A stretch of 49,814 nucleotides of DNA from Puia sp. (GCA_031292515.1 JARLGZ010000254.1:1-49814); one strand, 5' to 3'; counted from the first letter of the stretch, positions 10,173 to 19,529 are shown. Numbers and translations are program-made. Notes: generated by a model from the letters alone, not told the origin.

Positions 10173-11531
10173 ATGAAAAATTCCCGCAGGGATTTTATTC
10201 GAAAAAGCTCGATGGCCGGCATGGCCACTTATATGGGTAGCCTGGGTTTTACCGCCAGAAGCTACCGGAATATTATAGGAGCGAATGACCGCGTCCGTGT
10301 GGGCGTGGTCGGTTTCTCCGATCGGTTCAGAGGGGCCCACGTGCCTTCGTTTCTGAAGTCCTGCAAAGAGCTGAATTTCGACATGATCGCCGTCTCGGAT
10401 ATCTGGAAAAAAAGAAGGGAAGAGGGGAGCGCCTGGCTCGCCCAAAAATTCGACCATCCCGTAAAAGCATGCGCAAACAACGACGAGCTATACAATATTA
10501 GGGAAGTCGATGCCGTCATGATCAGCACGGCCGATTTCCAGCATGCATGGCATACGACGGAAGCCGTCAAAGCAGGCAGGGACACCTATACGGAAAAGCC
10601 ATTGGCCGAAACCATGGAGGACAACCGCGCCGTTCTCAAAGCGGTAAAAGAATCCGGAAGGATCGTCCAGATCGGCTCGCAAAGACGAAGCGGCGCCAAC
10701 TACCAGGCAGCCTGCGACTTCGTAAAAGCCGGCAAATTCGGTTCCCTGGTAATGGTTGAGCTCACCTGGAATGTGAACCAGCCCGGCCGCTGGCGCAGGC
10801 CCGACCTCGTACCCCTGCTGAAAGAAGAAGATACCGACTGGAAGAGATTCCTGATCAACCGTCCCTACGAGCCTTTCGACCCAAGAAAATATCTGGAATT
10901 TCGCCTGTTCTGGCCCTATTCTTCCGGGATCCCCGGCCAGTGGATGAGCCACCAGATCGATACCGTGCATTGGTTTTCGGGCCTGCCTCACCCGCGCAGC
11001 GTGGCCGTAAACGGCGGCATTTATGCCTGGAAAGACGGCAGGAAAAATGCCGATACCCTGACGGCGGTTTTCGACTATGGCCCGCTGAACGATCCGTCCA
11101 GCGGCTTCCAGGTTTTATTCGCTTCCAGGCAGAACAACGCCGCGGGCGACGTAAAAGAGATCTACTATTCCGTCGGTGGCACGATGAACCTTGACACCAA
11201 TAAAATATCCCCCGAAGGCGGTCTGAATGAGAAATATGCGAAAGCCATGGGCATGCAGGCCGATCTCCTGCCCGAACTTTCCCTCAACGAAATGACCCCT
11301 AAGGTTTCCACCGACGCCAACACCGGCGGAGACTTCCTGACAGAAGCCCATGTACGCAACTGGATGGAGTGCGTGAGAAGCCGCAAACAACCGAATGCCC
11401 CCATCGAAGCCGGCTATCACCACGCGATCGCCGTGATCATGGCCAACGCCGCCTATCGAACCGGAGAGAAAGTGACATTTGACGAAAAGACCCAGGAAGT
11501 AATGGCCGGCGGTAAGCCTTTCAAGTATTGA
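10173..11531 (+). CDS. Gfo/Idh/MocA family oxidoreductase, Tat-exported
   Basis: 452 aa. The N-terminus has a twin-arginine signal (NSRRDFIRKSSMAGMATYMG), so it is probably exported folded with its NAD(P) cofactor. A Rossmann domain follows (RVRVGVVGFSDRFRG), with the family motif TEKPLAETMEDNRA at about residue 140-153. The larger C-terminal domain carries the substrate site. Members oxidise or rearrange sugars and cyclitols; the substrate here cannot be read. It is followed after 3 bp by an MDR dehydrogenase and sits divergent from DUF6807, so all three probably act on the same carbohydrate. Confidence 0.92.
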   Translation: MKNSRRDFIRKSSMAGMATYMGSLGFTARSYRNIIGANDRVRVGVVGFSDRFRGAHVPSFLKSCKELNFDMIAVSDIWKKRREEGSAWLAQKFDHPVKACANNDELYNIREVDAVMISTADFQHAWHTTEAVKAGRDTYTEKPLAETMEDNRAVLKAVKESGRIVQIGSQRRSGANYQAACDFVKAGKFGSLVMVELTWNVNQPGRWRRPDLVPLLKEEDTDWKRFLINRPYEPFDPRKYLEFRLFWPYSSGIPGQWMSHQIDTVHWFSGLPHPRSVAVNGGIYAWKDGRKNADTLTAVFDYGPLNDPSSGFQVLFASRQNNAAGDVKEIYYSVGGTMNLDTNKISPEGGLNEKYAKAMGMQADLLPELSLNEMTPKVSTDANTGGDFLTEAHVRNWMECVRSRKQPNAPIEAGYHHAIAVIMANAAYRTGEKVTFDEKTQEVMAGGKPFKY

Positions 11532-11534
11532 CCC

Positions 11535-12536
11535 ATGAAATCTTTAGTGCTTGAAGACAAAGACAGGGAACTGGTCCTGCTGGACCGGCCCGATCCGGTT
11601 GCAACAGGGCGGCAGGCAGTAGTCCGGATCCTTGCCGCGGCGCTCAACCATCGCGATGCCTGGATCCGCCAGGGTCGCTATGCCGGGTTGAAATTCCCGG
11701 TCATACCCGGATCAGATGGATCCGGCGTGGTATTATCCGTCGGAGACGACGACGATGCCCATTGGGTAGGACAGGAAGTCATCATAAACCCGTCGATGGG
11801 TTGGGGAGATAGTCAGACCCACCAGGACCAGCAGCACTACAGGATATTGGGGCTGCCGGATGACGGGACCCTTTCGGAGCAGGTCATGGTCCCGGTCAAC
11901 AGTCTCGTCCCAAAGCCGCCCTCACTTTCTTTCGAAGAAGCGGCGGCCCTGCCGCTGGCCGGTCTGACAGCCTTCCGGGCGCTTTTCAAAAGAGGGAGCT
12001 GCCTCCCGGGAGAGCGCGTATTGATAACGGGCGTCGGTGGAGGCGTGGCGTCGTTTGCATTGCAATTTGCGCTTGCAGCCGGCGCCATCGTCTATATCAG
12101 TTCCGGAAGCCCTGAAAAAATCGAAAAGGCCCTTGCACTCGGAGCTACGGCCGGTGTCGACTATAAGGATCCCGGATGGGTACAATCCCTGCAGCGACAG
12201 GCCGGGGATTTCGACCTGGTCATAGACGGGGCCGCCGGTGAAGGCGTCGCCGCCCTGCTGCAACTGACACGACCCGGGGGAAGGCTCGTATTCTATGGCG
12301 CTACCAGGGGGAACCCCACCGGCATCGATATGCGCCGCATATTTTGGAAGCAATTAAATATCCTGGGATCTACCATGGGCAGCCCGGAAGATTTTAGCGA
12401 AATGATCGCTTTTGTCGACCGGCATGGCATTCACCCGGTGATCGACACGGTCTTTTCTATGGAGGAAGGCGAAACCGCTCTGCGGCGGATGGACGACGGC
12501 CGCCAGTTCGGAAAGATCATCATAAAAATTCCCTGA
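11535..12536 (+). CDS. zinc-independent MDR oxidoreductase (quinone-oxidoreductase-like)
   Basis: 333 aa, starting 3 bp after the previous stop, so cotranscribed and probably translationally coupled. It has an MDR GroES-like domain (LNHRDAWIRQGRYAGLKFPVIPGSDGSGVV), then the Rossmann domain with GERVLITGVGGGVASFALQFA. The cysteine cluster of the structural zinc loop is absent, and the usual catalytic cysteine position reads LNHRDAW, pointing to a zinc-independent reductase. NADPH-dependent reduction of an activated double bond or carbonyl is a family-level expectation; the substrate is unknown. Confidence 0.88.
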   Translation: MKSLVLEDKDRELVLLDRPDPVATGRQAVVRILAAALNHRDAWIRQGRYAGLKFPVIPGSDGSGVVLSVGDDDDAHWVGQEVIINPSMGWGDSQTHQDQQHYRILGLPDDGTLSEQVMVPVNSLVPKPPSLSFEEAAALPLAGLTAFRALFKRGSCLPGERVLITGVGGGVASFALQFALAAGAIVYISSGSPEKIEKALALGATAGVDYKDPGWVQSLQRQAGDFDLVIDGAAGEGVAALLQLTRPGGRLVFYGATRGNPTGIDMRRIFWKQLNILGSTMGSPEDFSEMIAFVDRHGIHPVIDTVFSMEEGETALRRMDDGRQFGKIIIKIP

Positions 12537-12573
12537 TATCGAATCGCGCTCAGCCTCTTCGTCAGAAATTCGT

Positions 12574-14454
12574 TTATTTCTTTCTCACGGCTTTAAAAGT
12601 CCCGTTTGGTTGTACGGACAGAAGCTCGGTTACTGCGCCCGTCGCGTCGACATGGAATTGAACGGTAAACCCTGTGAGGCTCTTTATGGAGAACCTATCG
12701 GTATCTACGGCCACCAGCTCATAATCGGACTGCCCGGGTACGGAGAGATACAGGGTCTTCTCGCCTTTGATAAACACTTTTAGGGTCAGGCTTTGGCCAA
12801 GCACATATTCCCCCACATATTTCTGCAGGCCTTCTTTGGCGATCTCCTGCGGCTTGAGCCCCTTGCTGAAGACGACCGGTTTAGCGCCCGATCCGGGCTC
12901 CATGTCTATCGAAATACTCCCGATATCGCCTGCCAGATCGGTGTTGAACTGCAACTTTTCACCCCCTTCCGCGGTGTCTACCCCTTCCTTTGTCTGGTCA
13001 AACGGTTCAAAGACATCGTAGTGATAATGCCGAAGCCACCAGATCTGGTTGCCCGCGGCTGCGAACAGGGAATCATGGCGAAGGGATACCTCGATACTTC
13101 CGGTGCCGGGATTACTGAAAAACCCCGTGTAATCCGAAAGAGCATGAGAGGGATGCGTGCCCGTCTTTTTGCCGGAAAGGACATTCTTTTTGGCTTCTTT
13201 CGCCGCCAGTTTCATTTTTTCCATCCTTGCCTTCAACTCTCCATTCCAGTCTTTATAAGGCAGGTTCAGCATCCTGTCTGCAATAATGTCTCTCACGACA
13301 GAGGGTACAACGGATGCATCCTGGTTGCTCAGGACAACGATGCCGATACTGTCGGAAGGGAAGAAGCAGGTGCTGGCCGAAAACCCATCTATATTGCCAC
13401 CATGTTCCACCCGGTAATGTCCCCTGTAGGAACTGAGGAACCAGCCAAAGCCATAACCGGAAAAATAGATATCCGGTGTCTCTTTGGAGGGAAGGCCGCC
13501 TCCCATCGCCATTTGCGAACTGATGGCCTGGCTCACATAAGACTCCGGAAGGATCTCCTTCCCTTCATATTTGCCAGCGTTGATCCAGGTGATCAGCCAA
13601 TGGGACATATCGGTGATATTGCTGTTGATGCTGCCGGCAGGCCCCATGGACCGGATCTCATAATAGTCCCTTTTTTTTATCAGGCTATCTTGCTTCACGG
13701 TATAGCCCAGGGAAGCGTCTCCATTCTTCACCATATCCTTTACCGAGAAATCGGATTCCGTCATTCCCAAAGGCTGAAACAGTTTTTCCGACACGTTCTC
13801 CTCCCAGGTCCGGCCGCTCAGCTTTTCTATCACCGCACCCTGCGCGAAGAACATAAAATTGTTATACTCCCACTTCTCCCTGAGCCCTGCATGGGGCTCC
13901 ATGTATTTTATCTTTTGCAGCATCGAATCCCGTGAATCGGTGTTGAAGAGGTACCATACATAATCATGCCTCGACAAACCGGTGCGATGACACATCATAT
14001 CCCGCAGCGTCACCGTCTCGTCCAGCTTTTCATTATAGAACTTCAGGGCAGGCAGGTAATCCCTGACGGGTTTGTCGATATCCACTTTGGCCGCCTTGTC
14101 CAGCAAACCGATCAGGGAAGCGGTAAAAGCCTTGGTGCAGGAGCCGATGGCAAAAAGTGTGTGCGGAGTGACAGGCAACTTATTCTCATAATCCCGGTAG
14201 CCAAAGCCTTTGGCATAGAGCACCTCGTTTTTTCTCACGACGGCGACGGCGAAGCCGGCCGCATGCCAATCCTTTAATACCCGGGCAAAGCTGGTATCCA
14301 GTCCGGCAAAAGGATCCCCGGCGGTTATATCTTTGTCAAGCGACACACCCTTATCAGAAGGAGTATTCCTGTGCTTCTGGGCGATCGCAAGTCCTGGCAG
14401 GCAGAAAATCGCTATGCAGCAGCAAATCGGCAAAAAGAAAGGAGGAGGTCTCAT
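12574..14454 (-). CDS. exported serine beta-lactamase-like hydrolase with C-terminal DUF3471-like domain
   Basis: I chose the Met of MRPPPFF because it begins a clear signal peptide (to LAIAQ). A longer frame to 14496 would start inside an inverted repeat. The 626-aa protein has the class C/penicillin-binding fold: SxxK is SCTK (Ser105), the Tyr motif is in WEYNNFMFF, and VEHGGNIDGFSAS supplies the third motif. The last ~160 residues resemble DUF3471. Such proteins are usually peptidases or esterases acting on envelope peptides rather than true resistance enzymes. It is downstream of gap-pgk on the same strand but separated by a hairpin. Confidence 0.9.
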   Translation of the reverse strand: MRPPPFFLPICCCIAIFCLPGLAIAQKHRNTPSDKGVSLDKDITAGDPFAGLDTSFARVLKDWHAAGFAVAVVRKNEVLYAKGFGYRDYENKLPVTPHTLFAIGSCTKAFTASLIGLLDKAAKVDIDKPVRDYLPALKFYNEKLDETVTLRDMMCHRTGLSRHDYVWYLFNTDSRDSMLQKIKYMEPHAGLREKWEYNNFMFFAQGAVIEKLSGRTWEENVSEKLFQPLGMTESDFSVKDMVKNGDASLGYTVKQDSLIKKRDYYEIRSMGPAGSINSNITDMSHWLITWINAGKYEGKEILPESYVSQAISSQMAMGGGLPSKETPDIYFSGYGFGWFLSSYRGHYRVEHGGNIDGFSASTCFFPSDSIGIVVLSNQDASVVPSVVRDIIADRMLNLPYKDWNGELKARMEKMKLAAKEAKKNVLSGKKTGTHPSHALSDYTGFFSNPGTGSIEVSLRHDSLFAAAGNQIWWLRHYHYDVFEPFDQTKEGVDTAEGGEKLQFNTDLAGDIGSISIDMEPGSGAKPVVFSKGLKPQEIAKEGLQKYVGEYVLGQSLTLKVFIKGEKTLYLSVPGQSDYELVAVDTDRFSIKSLTGFTVQFHVDATGAVTELLSVQPNGTFKAVRKK

Positions 14455-14470
14455 AAGCACTGTTTTTAAA

Positions 14471-14512
14471 GTAATTGGGCTGATAAATGTACTCATTCAT
14501 CAGCCCAATTAC
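14471..14512 (-). terminator. 14-bp perfect inverted repeat after pgk
   Basis: Arms GTAATTGGGCTGAT (14471-14484) and ATCAGCCCAATTAC (14499-14512) with a 14-nt loop lie 54 bp past the pgk stop. On the minus strand only TTT follows, so this is a terminator or mRNA-end hairpin without a proper U tract. An operator for the hydrolase gene is the alternative. Confidence 0.55.
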
Positions 14513-14565
14513 AAAATTATCAGTTCACAGAACCTATCCTTTTCTCATTCGTTGAGAGCGCCTCT

Positions 14566-15795
14566 CTATTCGTTAATTGCCGCGATACCCGGCAATACCT
14601 TGCCTTCGAAATACTCCAGCATCGCTCCGCCACCGGTAGAGATGTAACTCACTTTATCCGCGTAACCGAACTGGTTGACCGCAGAAACCGAGTCTCCTCC
14701 ACCGACCAATGAAAAAGCGCCTTTGGCAGTGGCTTCCGCTATCGCCTTTGCGACCGACTTGGTGCCGCGCTGAAATTTCTTCATTTCAAAGACGCCCATC
14801 GGCCCGTTCCACAAAATGGTCCTGGATTTATGGATGACATTGGTAAATTGCTCGCAGGCGTTCTCTCCGATATCCAGTCCCATCCACCCGTCGGGGATAT
14901 TGTTGCTGGGCGCCGTGGAATCGTTGGCGTTTGCGTCGAATTTGTCGGCTATGATCGAATCGGATGGCAGGTGGATGCTGACCCCCTTGGCCTCCGCCTT
15001 TTTCAGGAGATCGAGCGCCATCTGGAGACGGTCGTCTTCGCAAAGTGAATTACCGATCTTGCCTCCTTCGGCCTTCATAAACGTGTAGGCCATCCCGCCT
15101 CCTATAATGATATCGGTCGCCTTCTCAAGCAGGTTCTCGATGATCAGGATCTTGTCGGAAACTTTCGCGCCGCCGATAATAGCGACAAAAGGCTTTTGGG
15201 ATTGGTGCAGCACTTTTTCAGCACTCGCCACCTCCGCTTCCATTAATAGCCCGAACATCTTTTTCCCTTTCGGGAAGAATTGGGCGATGACGGCCGTGGA
15301 AGCATGGGCCCGGTGTGCCGTTCCGAAAGCATCGTTGACATACACGGTCCCGAGTTTCGCCAGCTTCTGCGCAAAAGCCTTATCTCCCTTCTCTTCTTCT
15401 TTGTAAAAACGCAGGTTCTCCAGGAGGAGTACTTCCCCGGGCCTGAGCATACCCGCCGTCATATAAGCCTGCTCGCCGACGCAGTCATTGGCGAACAGCA
15501 CGTTGACGGGCTCGGCGACGGAACCCGCGGAGCCGGACGGCTTGTTCAGCAGCTGATACAAATGAGGAACCAGGTGTTTGAGAGAATATTTATCGGCTGG
15601 GCCGTCCTTGGGTCGCCCCAGGTGGCTCATGAGGATGACGCTGCCCCCGTCTGCCAGTATCTTTTTGATAGTGGGAATAGCAGCCGTCATACGGGTGTCG
15701 TCCGTGATCTGGAATTGGTCATTCAGGGGAACATTGAAATCCACCCTGACCAGGGCCTTCTCGTTAGCAAAGTTATATTGGCTGAAAACACTCAT
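14566..15795 (-). CDS. pgk: phosphoglycerate kinase
   Basis: Cytoplasmic glycolytic enzyme transferring phosphate between 1,3-bisphosphoglycerate and ADP. 409 aa, full length. Recognisable parts are the N-terminal substrate site ([12 protein letters not shown]), [10 protein letters not shown], the [15 protein letters not shown] segment, and the C-terminal nucleotide loop [13 protein letters not shown]. It starts 9 bp after the gap stop and is cotranscribed with it, the usual order for this pair. Confidence 0.98.
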   Translation of the reverse strand: MSVFSQYNFANEKALVRVDFNVPLNDQFQITDDTRMTAAIPTIKKILADGGSVILMSHLGRPKDGPADKYSLKHLVPHLYQLLNKPSGSAGSVAEPVNVLFANDCVGEQAYMTAGMLRPGEVLLLENLRFYKEEEKGDKAFAQKLAKLGTVYVNDAFGTAHRAHASTAVIAQFFPKGKKMFGLLMEAEVASAEKVLHQSQKPFVAIIGGAKVSDKILIIENLLEKATDIIIGGGMAYTFMKAEGGKIGNSLCEDDRLQMALDLLKKAEAKGVSIHLPSDSIIADKFDANANDSTAPSNNIPDGWMGLDIGENACEQFTNVIHKSRTILWNGPMGVFEMKKFQRGTKSVAKAIAEATAKGAFSLVGGGDSVSAVNQFGYADKVSYISTGGGAMLEYFEGKVLPGIAAINE

Positions 15796-15804
15796 AAAAT
15801 TATC

Positions 15805-16818
15805 TTATTTCGAGATCAGTTTGGCGAAGTAGTGAAGGCTACGGACCAGTTGGCTGACATAGCTCATTTCGTTGTCATACCAGCTTACGGTCTTTACCAG
15901 CTGATGATCGCCGACCGTAATGACACGGGTCTGGGTGGCATCATAGAGGGAACCATAGGTGATACCGATGATGTCGCTGCTCACGATCTCGTCTTCGGTA
16001 TAACCGAAGCTTTCGTTGGCGGCTGCCTTCATAGCGGCGTTCACCTCTTCGAGGGTCACTTTTTTATTCAATACGGTGACGAGTTCGGTGAGGGAGCCGG
16101 TCAACGTGGGAACCCTTTGTGCGCCTCCGTCCAGTTTACCTTTCAGCCTGGGAAGGACCAGGCCGATGGCCTTGGCTGCGCCGGTGCTGTTCGGAACAAT
16201 ATTGGCGGCAGCGGCGCGGGCCCTGCGCAGATCACCTTTGGGATGCGGGGCATCCTGCGTATTCTGGTCATTTGTATAAGCATGGATGGTCGTCATGAGA
16301 CCGGTGATGATCCCGTACTTGTCATCCAGCACCTTTGCCATGGGAGCCAGGCAGTTAGTAGTACAGGAAGCACAGCTGATGATCGTTTCGGTGCCGTCGA
16401 GGATATCATGGTTCACGTTGAAAACGATGGTTTTCAGATCACCCGTAGCCGGGGCGGAAATGACCACTCTCTTTGCCCCTGCGGTAATATGAGCCTCAGC
16501 CTTGTCCTTATCGGTGAAGAAGCCCGTGCATTCCAGGACCACGTCTACCGCATGCTCTTTCCAGGGAATCTCAGCCGGGTTCTTGTGTGCATATATCTTA
16601 ACTTCCTTACCGTTTACCACGATGGAATTCTCGGTCGCCTTTACATCCTGTTCGAAACGTCCCTGCGCACTGTCATATTTCAGCAAGTGAGCCAAAACCT
16701 TAGGACTCGTCAAATCATTGATCGCCACAACTTCTATATCCTTCAAACCGTGGATCTGGCGAAAAGCCAAGCGCCCGATACGGCCAAAACCATTAATAGC
16801 AACTTTAACTGTGCTCAT
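15805..16818 (-). CDS. gap: glyceraldehyde-3-phosphate dehydrogenase, type I
   Basis: Phosphorylating NAD-dependent glycolytic enzyme. The start is set at [16 protein letters not shown], the conserved N-terminus and NAD-binding loop; the frame's 18 extra upstream residues do not fit the family. The product is 337 aa, with the active-site motif [12 protein letters not shown] (catalytic Cys152) and the C-terminal [10 protein letters not shown]. It is the first gene of gap-pgk. No consensus promoter could be fixed upstream with confidence. Confidence 0.98.
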   Translation of the reverse strand: MSTVKVAINGFGRIGRLAFRQIHGLKDIEVVAINDLTSPKVLAHLLKYDSAQGRFEQDVKATENSIVVNGKEVKIYAHKNPAEIPWKEHAVDVVLECTGFFTDKDKAEAHITAGAKRVVISAPATGDLKTIVFNVNHDILDGTETIISCASCTTNCLAPMAKVLDDKYGIITGLMTTIHAYTNDQNTQDAPHPKGDLRRARAAAANIVPNSTGAAKAIGLVLPRLKGKLDGGAQRVPTLTGSLTELVTVLNKKVTLEEVNAAMKAAANESFGYTEDEIVSSDIIGITYGSLYDATQTRVITVGDHQLVKTVSWYDNEMSYVSQLVRSLHYFAKLISK

Positions 16819-17168
16819 AACTATTTGTTTGAATTTAAAAAATGAGGTAGCGAAGTTACAATATTGCCCCATTACGGGATTGTAAATTTTTGGCTATCAA
16901 TTTAAAAGATCATCTAATTTTCTTAAGCACAGGCTTTTGTTTTGTCCGGATATCCGTTGGAGATAATAGAAAAGTCCAAATCCGCGCCAAACCGCGCCGG
17001 CCATTCCCCCCCTCACCTCTCTCACGGCAATTGTCAATAACCTGGTAAAAAATTTGGCTGATTTTACTCATAACTATATCTTTGCACTCCTTTCGCAGAA
17101 AATCCGGTCAAATAATCGGAAAAAAGCGGACGGATTCCAGCCGGTGGTTGGAAAAAACGCAGACAATC
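16819..17168. other. intergenic region between gap and tRNA-Glu
   Basis: About 350 bp with no supported protein gene. It must hold the gap promoter (minus strand) and holds the tRNA-Glu promoter near 17053-17084. The open frame starting at 17054 begins inside that promoter and runs through the tRNA. Confidence 0.7.
17053..17084 (+). promoter_or_regulatory. promoter of tRNA-Glu
   Basis: TTTG (17053-17056), 20 nt, then TATCTTTG (17077-17084), a consensus Bacteroidota promoter placed about 85 nt before the tRNA. Confidence 0.8.
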
Positions 17169-17240
17169 GCCGCGTTGGTCAATCGGTTAAGACGCCTCCC
17201 TTTCACGGAGGAATGAGGGGTTCGACTCCCCTACGCGGTA
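17169..17240 (+). tRNA. tRNA-Glu (anticodon UUC)
   Basis: The cloverleaf folds with acceptor arms GCCGCGT and ACGCGGT (one G-U pair), anticodon stem CCTCC/GGAGG with loop CTTTCAC giving anticodon TTC, and T arm GAGGG-GTTCGACT-CCCTA. CCA is not encoded. It is a likely past integration site because an integrase remnant follows. Confidence 0.96.
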
Positions 17241-17244
17241 CAAA

Positions 17245-17278
17245 AAAACGGCTTGAAGATCAAGCCGTTTTGCTTTTT
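17245..17278 (+). terminator. intrinsic terminator of tRNA-Glu
   Basis: AAAACGGCTTG and CAAGCCGTTTT pair around a 5-nt loop, followed by GCTTTTT. Confidence 0.9.
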
Positions 17279-17279
17279 A

Positions 17280-17515
17280 AGTAACTACAGTGACCAAAAC
17301 AGTAACCAAAATTTGGGCAAGTTTGTCACCTGGAAACCGCCAAAGCTCTACAAAGGCAAGCGCTGGTGGATAGAATATCAGTTCCGCATCCCCGAGGAAC
17401 TGCGGCCCCGTTATAAGGGTGCCAAATGGAAAGGCTTCCCGTCTTTGAAGACATTAATCGACACAAGACGGATCAATAATGCTTGTGAAATGGAAAAGAA
17501 TTGATTCGTTAAATT
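17280..17515 (+). pseudogene. decayed tyrosine-recombinase (integrase) N-terminal fragment
   Basis: After the tRNA terminator one frame reads KLYKGKRWWIEYQFRIPEEL followed by PRYKGAKWKGF. This resembles the N-terminal arm domain of Bacteroidota phage and conjugative-element integrases. Just after KGF a second frame continues with VFEDINRHKTDQ and a stop, the expected next family motif, so a frameshift interrupts the gene. No core-binding or catalytic domain follows. Its position directly behind a tRNA fits an integrated element that has been lost. Family assignment is from memory of the motif. Confidence 0.6.
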
Positions 17516-17598
17516 ATTCAACATCGGAGTTTCGCGTATGCGCAATAATGGTTAAATAGTGTTAGGCGAAAACCTTGCTGGGACAAATAAGCACTGGT

Positions 17599-17620
17599 CC
17601 TATACCTGCGCCGGTATAGG
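17599..17620 (-). terminator. short hairpin after the MBL hydrolase gene
   Basis: Arms CCTATACC and GGTATAGG enclose a 6-nt loop directly beyond the minus-strand stop at 17623. There is no T run on the minus strand, so termination is plausible but unproven. Confidence 0.4.
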
Positions 17621-17622
17621 CG

Positions 17623-18480
17623 TCAGTACTTCGCGGCCTTTGCTCCCCCCCATAATGACCCAGGGTTCGCCCAGCGTGGATATAACTCAAGCATCCGGTT
17701 GTAAAGTTCCAAAGGTGTTGAAGTTTCAGCTTCAATACGATTGAAGTCTCGAAGATATTTAGCCGTAAGTGTGGCTGTTTCCGGGTCATCAGGAAGATCT
17801 GGCTGCTTATGTCCTGAAATTACCGCGATAGGATTTAACGCTCCCAGTCTTTCAGCTGCTTTCGCCCAGTGCTCACGTGATTCGGTTGTGGATTCCATGG
17901 TAAAAGGATGTGTATGGTTGTAAACCACGTCACCTGCAACAACTAGGCGGAGATCCTGAACCCACAGGCTTGTGGAATGAGCGGTGTCGGTGTGCCCGGT
18001 ATCAACAATCTCAAGGCGATGGCCTTCCAAATCAATGAAGCCATCTTTCAGTATAACAGGATAGACGCTTGTTGGTATTTCGCCAGGGAAAAGCTTCTCC
18101 CAAAAATTTTCCCGCCAAGCCGGCTGGTCATTAATCGGCGCGTCTGCAACCGTAGCTTCTGTTCCAACGGCAACAGCCTCGGGAAATGCTTTTAATATCT
18201 GCCCGATTCCAAACCAGTGATCACCGTGTCCATGAGTAATATAAATGTGGGTTAATTTTCGATTAAACGACTTGACCCATGACACCAATTCATCATTCTG
18301 AGAAATAGAAGTAAAGGTATCAACGAGCACGGCATCGTGTTCTCCGTAGATTAGCGTGGCTGAATTTGCCACCCACTGAAGATCTTCCGGTCCGTGCGGC
18401 AAGTCGCGGGTTACGCCTTTTCGTGTCGCGGTTTTTACAGCGTATGATAACCCAATGCTTTGTTTAATGTTCTTTTCCAT
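17623..18480 (-). CDS. metallo-beta-lactamase fold hydrolase
   Basis: I placed the start at MEKNIKQSIGLSYAV; 29 further upstream residues have no family character. The 285-aa protein has the zinc motif HxHxDH as THGHGDHW, a later metal ligand in DTGHTDTAHS, VVAGDVVYNHTHPF and a histidine near ISGHKQPD. There is no signal peptide, so it is probably cytoplasmic. It is divergent from an HxlR-type regulator across 160 bp, suggesting induction by a toxic or redox-active compound. Substrate unknown; a detoxifying lactonase or thioester hydrolase is only a guess. Its DNA is more AT-rich than the chromosomal neighbours. Confidence 0.85.
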   Translation of the reverse strand: MEKNIKQSIGLSYAVKTATRKGVTRDLPHGPEDLQWVANSATLIYGEHDAVLVDTFTSISQNDELVSWVKSFNRKLTHIYITHGHGDHWFGIGQILKAFPEAVAVGTEATVADAPINDQPAWRENFWEKLFPGEIPTSVYPVILKDGFIDLEGHRLEIVDTGHTDTAHSTSLWVQDLRLVVAGDVVYNHTHPFTMESTTESREHWAKAAERLGALNPIAVISGHKQPDLPDDPETATLTAKYLRDFNRIEAETSTPLELYNRMLELYPRWANPGSLWGGAKAAKY

Positions 18481-18560
18481 TTTGTTCAATTTTACATTTA
18501 TAATAAGATTAGTTACATTTTTTTGAATGCGAATAGTTCCATTTTTTCCTCTTTTTTGAA

Positions 18561-18590
18561 TTGACAATGCAAAACTAAATATTAACTTTA
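18561..18590 (+). promoter_or_regulatory. promoter of the first HxlR gene
   Basis: TTG (18561-18563), 19 nt, then TAACTTTA (18583-18590), one base from the -7 consensus, about 50 bp before the ATG. Confidence 0.55.
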
Positions 18591-18640
18591 CAGAAAGAAA
18601 GAACTTACTAAATTGTTATATACTTACCAAAAGGAAAGTA

Positions 18641-18997
18641 ATGAGAAAAGAAAATTCAACCGCCTCCATAAATGACAAAAGATTATTAAGCCAATGTCCT
18701 ATGCAAATTGCCATGACAAAAATTGATGGTAAATGGAAAATTATAATCCTCTCCTATATCAGCCAAAATGAAAACCGTTTCAGCCTGCTTAAAAAACGCA
18801 TACCGTCTATTACTGATAAAATGCTTTCCCAACAAATAAGGGAACTGGAAAACGATGGCTTGCTCACCCGCAAAATTTACCCGGAAATACCTCCGAAAGT
18901 AGAATACAGCTTAACTGATGATGCCAGAAGTTTGATTCCTGCTATTGAGATAATATATAAATGGGGACAAGATCAAAAAAACAAAGAAAAGCCTTAG
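18641..18997 (+). CDS. HxlR family transcriptional regulator
   Basis: 118 aa, a winged-helix DNA-binding protein. The HxlR pattern is clear: CPMQIAMTKIDGKWKIIILSY, then FSLLKKRIPSITDKMLSQQI, with a cysteine (residue 19) at the position that acts as redox or electrophile sensor in some relatives. It is divergent from the MBL hydrolase gene, which it probably controls. The coding DNA is clearly AT-richer than the surrounding chromosome, supporting horizontal origin of the pair. Confidence 0.9.
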   Translation: MRKENSTASINDKRLLSQCPMQIAMTKIDGKWKIIILSYISQNENRFSLLKKRIPSITDKMLSQQIRELENDGLLTRKIYPEIPPKVEYSLTDDARSLIPAIEIIYKWGQDQKNKEKP

Positions 18998-19063
18998 ACT
19001 ATTCTGCAAAAAACGGAAAATTGAGATCAATCGAACTATGATTAGAGAGCTACGGTTAACAGG

Positions 19064-19170
19064 GTATTTGCAACATGGCGGCTTGACGTTAAATGCTCAG
19101 CTTTATGCTGCTACTTAACTTTTGTATAAATTCAGCTGACGAATTTATATTGCCGCCACATCGCAAATAC
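19064..19170. repeat. imperfect inverted repeat, possible small mobile-element relic
   Basis: Outer arms at 19064-19082 and 19152-19170 share GTATTTGC-x4-TGGCGGC-like sequence (15 of 19 positions pair). Nested inside is a perfect 8-bp hairpin, ATAAATTC and GAATTTAT (19126-19148). The ~107-bp size and nested arms fit a MITE-like relic or a hairpin end of a lost element. No transposase is near. Confidence 0.45.
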
Positions 19171-19214
19171 CTAAACCATTGCCTGCAAGCATTTTAACGG
19201 CACAGTGCATTGAC

Positions 19215-19466
19215 CTATATTTCCATTTCATAAACCATGCGATAAGCGTCCTGTATCTGTCGTATCTCCCGATCGGTCAATTGGCTCGGATACGGATACC
19301 AGGGTGATTTCCCGAAGATATGGAAGCCATGGCTACAAGGTCTTTCATTAGCGAAGCAATAGAAAATCTCGCACCCTGCCTTCCCCGATTTCACCAGGCC
19401 GATGGACTTTATTCGCCGATAGCAGCCATTTCGCCGACTTTCGTTTGCTGTCGTTCCTTCATGACT
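19215..19466 (-). pseudogene. start-less open frame, possible C-terminal gene remnant
   Basis: The minus-strand frame is open for about 83 codons without an ATG. Its last ~60 residues look protein-like, including CEIFYCFANERPCSHGFHIF and SPWYPYPSQLTDREIRQI. A second minus-strand frame ending at 19409 overlaps its upstream part, as expected after a frameshift. I do not recognise the family. It may be chance; the aromatic-rich, charge-balanced C-terminus is the only support. Confidence 0.3.
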
Positions 19467-19529
19467 TCAACTAACGGATGGACCCCAATAGACTTGCAAG
19501 GGAGGGAAATATCATACCCTTCCTTTGCC

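Larger units (their letters stand above)
18998..19529. other. non-coding region with inverted repeat and gene debris
   Basis: 530 bp between the HxlR and AraC genes with no intact gene. It contains a long imperfect inverted repeat (19064-19170) and minus-strand open frames without starts that look like broken coding sequence (19215-19466 and about 19409-19540). Confidence 0.6.

Noticed and set aside
12793-13935. 380-codon plus-strand frame
   Set aside because: Antisense to the serine hydrolase gene, whose motifs are unambiguous.
15280-16845. 521-codon plus-strand frame
   Set aside because: Runs antisense across pgk and gap, two certain genes; no independent support.
17054-17284. 76-codon frame from the tRNA-Glu promoter through the tRNA
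   Set aside because: Begins inside the promoter and includes the whole tRNA.
19064-19170. Integron attC site
   Set aside because: A GTTRRRY-like triplet occurs near one arm, but the paired RYYYAAC core is not in the right place and there is no integrase or cassette array.
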